Source of the DNA: CAWEHQ01 sp051001995
GTDB taxonomy: Bacteria > Actinomycetota > Thermoleophilia > Solirubrobacterales > Thermoleophilaceae
Assembly (NCBI GenBank): GCA_051001995.1
Contig: JBPCMT010000021.1
Span: forward strand, 1 to 48,033
DNA length: 48,033 nt
Direction of reading: 5' to 3'
Positions 44,673-48,033 of this stretch are shown one piece after another (position 1 is the first letter of the stretch; every line of letters begins with the position of its first letter). The position numbers and the translations under genes are program-made. The notes beneath the pieces are model-generated. The model was not told where the DNA came from, did not search any database, and saw nothing but the letters and a program-made list of their open reading frames with translations.

Positions 44673-45382
44673 GACCGCGCCTCGGCGGGCTCGACCGCCT
44701 CCGCGGCTTGCGGCTCCCCCTCGCCCTCCGCGGGCGGGACATCCGGCGCCGCCGCCGCGTCGGCCGCCGCTACCGCCCGGAAGAAGGCCTGGAGCTTGCG
44801 CGGGTCCTTGCGCCCCGGCGCCGCCTCGGTGCCGCTGGCGGTGTCGACGGCGAACGGGCGCGTGGCCTGGATCCCGGCGGCGACGTTGTCCGCGGTCAGG
44901 CCGCCCGATAGGACGAGCGGCGTCGCGCCCGGGCGCGACGCGGCCAGCTCCCAGGCGAAGGTCTCGCCCGTCCCCCCGCGCCGGCCGGCGGCATGCGCGT
45001 CGAGGAGGTGGTAGTCGACCCGGAACGGCTCGAGGGCGCGGATGGCTGCCGCGTCCCTGACCCGCGCCGCCTTCATCACTCTGCATCCGGTTCGGCGGGC
45101 GACCTCGCGGCAGTAGGCGGGGCCCTCGTCGCCGTGGAGCTGGACCATCCCGAGCGAGCAGCGGTCCGCCGCCAGCGCGACCTCGTCCAGCGGCGCGTTG
45201 ACGAACACTCCGGTGACGAGCGTCCGGCGGCGAAGCGCGGCGCCGATCGCCTCGGCCGTCCCGAGCTCGCAGGAGCGCGGGCTCTCGCGAACGAAGATCA
45301 GCCCGATCGCCCAGGCGCCGAGGTCGACGGCGTGGTGGGCGTCCTCGAGCGTCGTGAGACCGCAGATCTTGACGTTGGTCAC
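44669..45382 (-). CDS. trpF: Phosphoribosylanthranilate isomerase
   Basis: Third step of tryptophan synthesis. 237 residues: VKICGLTTLEDAHHAVDLGAWAIGLIF (catalytic Cys), VGVFVNAP-like VTGVFVNAPLDE, VQLHGDEGP, and the phosphate loops LSGGLTADNV and VDTASGTE. About 30 residues after KLQAFFRAV are an Ala/Pro/Glu tail outside the barrel. Start is GTG with a weak ribosome-binding site; a 13-base palindrome lies just upstream. It follows the htrA-like gene by 57 bases. A separate trpF, rather than the bifunctional PriA usual in many actinobacteria, is notable but not unique. Confidence 0.93.
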   Translation of the reverse strand: MTNVKICGLTTLEDAHHAVDLGAWAIGLIFVRESPRSCELGTAEAIGAALRRRTLVTGVFVNAPLDEVALAADRCSLGMVQLHGDEGPAYCREVARRTGCRVMKAARVRDAAAIRALEPFRVDYHLLDAHAAGRRGGTGETFAWELAASRPGATPLVLSGGLTADNVAAGIQATRPFAVDTASGTEAAPGRKDPRKLQAFFRAVAAADAAAAPDVPPAEGEGEPQAAEAVEPAEARS

Positions 45383-45390
45383 GCGGTCAA

Positions 45391-45403
45391 TGGTCTCAGA
45401 CCA
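45391..45403. promoter_or_regulatory. 13-base palindrome just upstream of trpF
   Basis: TGGTCTCAGACCA has 6-base arms around one base and ends 8 bases before the trpF start codon. It could be a repressor site or a small hairpin affecting trpF translation. No known tryptophan-regulator consensus is matched. Confidence 0.25.
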
Positions 45404-45439
45404 CGCGCGCCCGGGGACCGGGCCCTCGGCGAGCGCGAG

Positions 45440-46663
45440 CTACGGAAGCGGGAAGGGAAGCCCGCCGCCGCCGCCGCCGCCGGAGGCGGGGCCGACGCGC
45501 GTCGGACGCTCCCCGAGCTCGACGTCCACCGTCTCTGTCTCGCCGCCGCGGACGAATTCGATCTCGACGGTGTCGCCGGGCTGGTTGTCCTCGATCGCCG
45601 CGGCGACGTCAGCCGACTCGGTGATCTCGGCCCCGTCGACGGTGACGATGATGTCGCCGCCGGCCACCAGCCCCTGGGCCGTCTCGGTGTTCCCGGCCTT
45701 CAGGCCGGCCTTGTCGGCGGGGCCGTCCGGCACGACGTCCTGCACCAGCGCGCCCTGGTCGGTCTCGAGGTTGAGGTCCTCGGCGATCGTCGCGGTCACG
45801 TCGGTCGTGGTCACCCCGAGGAACGCGCGCTCTACCTCGCCGCCCTCCTTGAGCTGCGGGATGATCTCCTTGGCGGTGTCGATCGGCACCGCGAAGCCGA
45901 TGCCCACCGAGCCGCTGGTCCCCCCGGTCGCGATCTGCGAGTTGATCCCGATCACACGACCGCGGGCGTCGAGCAGCGGACCGCCGGAGCTGCCGGGGTT
46001 GATCGAGGCGTCGGTTTGGATCACCTCGTCGATCGAGAAGCCGTTCGGCGCCGTGATCTCACGCTGGATCGCCGAGACGATGCCGGTGGTGACGGTGCTC
46101 TCGAAGCCGAACGGGCTGCCGATCGCGACCACCGGGTCGCCGACGTCCGCGGAGGCCGACTCGCCGAGCGGGACGGGCCGAAGCTCGACCTCGTCCGGGT
46201 CCACCTTGAGCACCGCAAGGTCGCTCGAGAGGTCGGTGCCGACGATCTCGGCCGGCACCTGCTCGTCGTCGCCGAAGGTGATCGTCACCTCGTCGGCACG
46301 GTCCACCACGTGGGCGTTCGTGAGCACGTAGCCCTCGCCGTCGAGGACGAAGCCGGTGCCGGACGCGGTTCCGCCACGCTCGGGCGGAAGCCCGAACGGG
46401 GACTCGCCCGCGGTGCCCTGGGCCTCGACGAACACGACGCCGGGGTTCGCGCGGTCGTAGATCTCGTTGACGGTCAGACCCTCGCCTCCCCCACCCTCAT
46501 CGGACGCGGGCTCGGTGAGCGGCTGCGGCGCGAGCGCGGTGTCCTGGCTCTCGTCGCTCGTGTCGATCGCCCCGGTGGCGATCAGCACGAGCGCGACGAT
46601 CGCGACCAGGAGCCCACCGGCCAGGCCGGCGAGCACGTTGGAGGTGCGGCCGATGCGAGTCAC
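45440..46663 (-). CDS. HtrA/DegP-type serine protease with PDZ domain, inside the trp operon
   Basis: Membrane-anchored, extracytoplasmic quality-control protease, 407 residues. One membrane segment (about 10-30), a low-complexity acidic linker, trypsin-like domain with H118 in TNAHVV, D148 in SSDLAVLK, S226 in NPGSSGGPLLD, and a PDZ domain (about 290-385; GALVQDVVPDGPADKAGL). The end is a Gly run encoded by seven CCG triplets (45462-45482) followed by LPFPLP. GTG start. It lies between trpC and trpF on the same strand with gaps of about 50 bases, so it should be co-transcribed with trp genes unless it has its own promoter. Confidence 0.94.
   Translation of the reverse strand: MTRIGRTSNVLAGLAGGLLVAIVALVLIATGAIDTSDESQDTALAPQPLTEPASDEGGGGEGLTVNEIYDRANPGVVFVEAQGTAGESPFGLPPERGGTASGTGFVLDGEGYVLTNAHVVDRADEVTITFGDDEQVPAEIVGTDLSSDLAVLKVDPDEVELRPVPLGESASADVGDPVVAIGSPFGFESTVTTGIVSAIQREITAPNGFSIDEVIQTDASINPGSSGGPLLDARGRVIGINSQIATGGTSGSVGIGFAVPIDTAKEIIPQLKEGGEVERAFLGVTTTDVTATIAEDLNLETDQGALVQDVVPDGPADKAGLKAGNTETAQGLVAGGDIIVTVDGAEITESADVAAAIEDNQPGDTVEIEFVRGGETETVDVELGERPTRVGPASGGGGGGGLPFPLP
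45462..45482. repeat. (CCG)7 trinucleotide repeat
   Basis: Seven CCG units encode the poly-Gly stretch near the C-terminus of the HtrA-like protein. Such a run can change length by slippage without a frameshift. Confidence 0.8.
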
Positions 46664-46711
46664 GGAGACCGTTGTAGTTGCCCCACGTAAGAGCGGCCTA
46701 AACCGACGCGG

Positions 46712-47503
46712 TCAGCTGTCGAGCTGCTCGTCGCCGGCGAGCTCGCGCACCGCGACCTCCGGGTCGGACGCCTGCATGAGCGCCTCGCCGACCAGGACCG
46801 CATCCACGCCCACGGCCTCCAGCTCCTCGACGTCGGCGCGCGAGACGATGCCCGACTCGGAGACGACTGTTTTTCCGGCGGGCACGTCGGGCAGCAGCTC
46901 GAACGTGCGCCGGAGATCGACGCTGAAGTCGTCGAGGTCACGGTTGTTGACGCCGATCACGTCGACGTCGAGCTCGAGCGCCACCTCCAGATCGGCCCAC
47001 GAGTGGACCTCGACGACGACGTCGAGGTCCAGGTCGCGAGCCTCCGCATGGAGCGCGTCGAGCTCCGCGCGGCCGAGCGTCCGCGCGACCAGGAGCACCG
47101 CGTCGGCGCCGGCGGCCTTCGCCTCGTAGAGCTGATAGCGATCCAAGGTGAAGTCCTTGCGCAGGATCGGCAGCTCGACCGCCGCGCGCGCCTCCTCGAG
47201 GTCCGCCAGCGAACCGCCGAAGTGGCGCTCGTCGGTCAGGACCGAGAGCGCGACCGCCCCGCCGCGCTCGTACGCGCCGACGACCTCGCCGACGCCGGCG
47301 CCCTCGCGGATTGCGCCCGCCGACGGTGAGCGGCGCTTGTACTCGGCGACGAGCGACGTCCCGGGCCGCGAGAGCGCCTCGCGGAACGGGCGCGGCTCGG
47401 CCGCGACGGCGAGCCTCTCGAGCTCCTCGAACGGTCGCTCGCGCCGCGCCCGCTCCAGACGGTCGCGGGTCGCGTCGAGCAGGCGCTCGAGGCGAACGCT
47501 CAC
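46712..47503 (-). CDS. trpC: Indole-3-glycerol phosphate synthase
   Basis: Fourth step of tryptophan synthesis. 263 residues: LVAEYKRRSPSAG (catalytic Lys and Ser loop), LSVLTDERHFGG, LPILRKDFTLDRYQLYEAKAAGADAVLLV, VVVEVHSWADLEVA, VIGVNNRDLDDFSVDL and VSESGIVSRADV. GTG at 47503 overlaps the trpD stop (GTGA). The htrA-like gene follows by 48 bases. Confidence 0.96.
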   Translation of the reverse strand: MSVRLERLLDATRDRLERARRERPFEELERLAVAAEPRPFREALSRPGTSLVAEYKRRSPSAGAIREGAGVGEVVGAYERGGAVALSVLTDERHFGGSLADLEEARAAVELPILRKDFTLDRYQLYEAKAAGADAVLLVARTLGRAELDALHAEARDLDLDVVVEVHSWADLEVALELDVDVIGVNNRDLDDFSVDLRRTFELLPDVPAGKTVVSESGIVSRADVEELEAVGVDAVLVGEALMQASDPEVAVRELAGDEQLDS

Positions 47504-48033
47504 CGCGGCGCCAGCTCCGTGGACCGCTCCACGAAGCCGGCGAGCGCGGCCGCGGCCGCGCCGGAGTCGATCGTCTGCTCGGCGCGGCGAACCCCGTCCG
47601 CCAGCGACCCCGAGCATCCGGCCACGTACAGCGCCGCGCCGGCGTTCACGACGGTGGTGGCGCGCTCCGGGCCGCGGCCGCCGTCCAGCACGGCGCGCGC
47701 GATCGCGGCGTTCTGCTCGGGCGTGCCCGGTCGGAGCCGGTCGAGCGGCACACGCTCCAGGCCGGCGTCCTCGGGCGTGAGGGTGAGCTCCCGCGTCCTA
47801 CCTTCCCTCAGCTCCACGGCGCGCGTCGCGCCGGAGGCGCTGATCTCGTCGAGCCCATCCTCGCTCGACACTACCAGCGCGCTGTTGCCTCCGAGCTCGC
47901 CGAGCACCAGGGCAATCGTGTCGAGATGGGCACGGTCGGACACGCCGATGAGCTGGCGCGTCGCGCCAGCAGGATTGGTGAGCGGCCCAAGAAAGTTGAA
48001 CACCGTTCGCACGCCGAGCGCCCTTCTGATCGG
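47500..48033 (-). CDS. trpD: Anthranilate phosphoribosyltransferase (N-terminus cut by window edge)
   Basis: C-terminal half of TrpD, which adds phosphoribose to anthranilate. Visible from the window edge: RTVFNFLGPLTNPAGATRQLIGVSD, VVSSEDGLDEISASGATRAVEL, PEQNAAIARAVLDG and VVNAGAALYVAG, all family signatures. The frame is open to base 48033, so the start and the phosphate-binding N-terminal half lie outside. It is the first trp gene visible; trpE and trpG are not in the window. Confidence 0.95.
   Translation of the reverse strand, partial: PIRRALGVRTVFNFLGPLTNPAGATRQLIGVSDRAHLDTIALVLGELGGNSALVVSSEDGLDEISASGATRAVELREGRTRELTLTPEDAGLERVPLDRLRPGTPEQNAAIARAVLDGGRGPERATTVVNAGAALYVAGCSGSLADGVRRAEQTIDSGAAAAALAGFVERSTELAPR

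Overview
The window is about 48 kb of very GC-rich, gene-dense chromosome (roughly 70% G+C by eye) from an actinobacterium. The gene content and protein style (rex, a DUF1844 protein, a DivIVA protein, a DUF4328 protein, a panC-panD-panB operon, an actinobacterial-type uvrA/uvrB/rpsA/coaE neighbourhood, proteins rich in Ala, Glu and Arg) fit a deep-branching class such as Thermoleophilia (Solirubrobacterales/Gaiellales). That placement is an inference from protein style, not a phylogeny. I see no rRNA or tRNA gene, CRISPR array, insertion sequence, prophage or defence island. It reads as ordinary core chromosome, and no stretch longer than about 300 bases lacks a gene. Most adjacent same-strand genes overlap by 4 bases (ATGA, GTGA or TTGA), so translational coupling is the rule.

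Layout. Bases 13-6894, minus strand: a long array whose transcription order is uracil-DNA glycosylase, tsaE, tsaB, rimI, tsaD, glutaredoxin, rex, GCS2-type glutamate-cysteine ligase, DUF1844, mtnP. This holds the bacterial t6A tRNA-modification genes tsaB, tsaD and tsaE, followed by thiol/NADH redox functions and MTA salvage. Bases 6922-7536, minus: a lipoprotein with heptapeptide repeats and a cupredoxin-like domain. Bases 7789-10803, plus: DUF2520-panC-panD-panB (pantothenate synthesis), ending at a long hairpin shared with a convergent gene. Bases 10907-21413, minus: rpsA, coaE, lytic transglycosylase, uvrB, DivIVA-domain protein, uvrA, DUF4328 membrane protein, LbH acyltransferase. Bases 21463-22605, plus: a geranylgeranyl-reductase-family flavoprotein. 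Bases 22648-28999, minus: a peptide-type substrate-binding lipoprotein, polA without proofreading residues, a DUF606/YdcZ small transporter, a P1 peptidase and a small ORF. Bases 29203-33495, plus: ACT-malic enzyme, TIGR01777 epimerase-like protein, methyltransferase, DEAD-box RNA helicase with a structured leader.

Bases 33513-41148 form an amino-acid uptake region. A polar amino-acid ABC transporter (binding protein, permease, ATPase) lies on the minus strand, divergent from livHMGF on the plus strand. The livJ-type binding protein converges on livF across a strong bidirectional terminator. Bases 41261-42289, plus: a phosphofructokinase carrying the residues typical of the pyrophosphate-dependent type. 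Bases 42338-48033, minus: the tryptophan operon trpD(partial)-trpC-htrA-trpF-trpB-trpA with a DegP/HtrA protease gene inside it, followed by a very small membrane-protein gene.

I did not find a convincing undescribed multi-gene system. The observations most worth following are the HtrA gene inside the trp operon, the DUF2520 protein as a possible ketopantoate reductase, the cupredoxin-like lipoprotein with an apparent Gln axial ligand, the clamp-motif tail on the uracil-DNA glycosylase, the DivIVA protein with an acidic repeat linker and a separate C-terminal segment, the PPi-type phosphofructokinase, a probable ATT start codon, and two structured non-coding elements (10847-10895 and 32254-32379).
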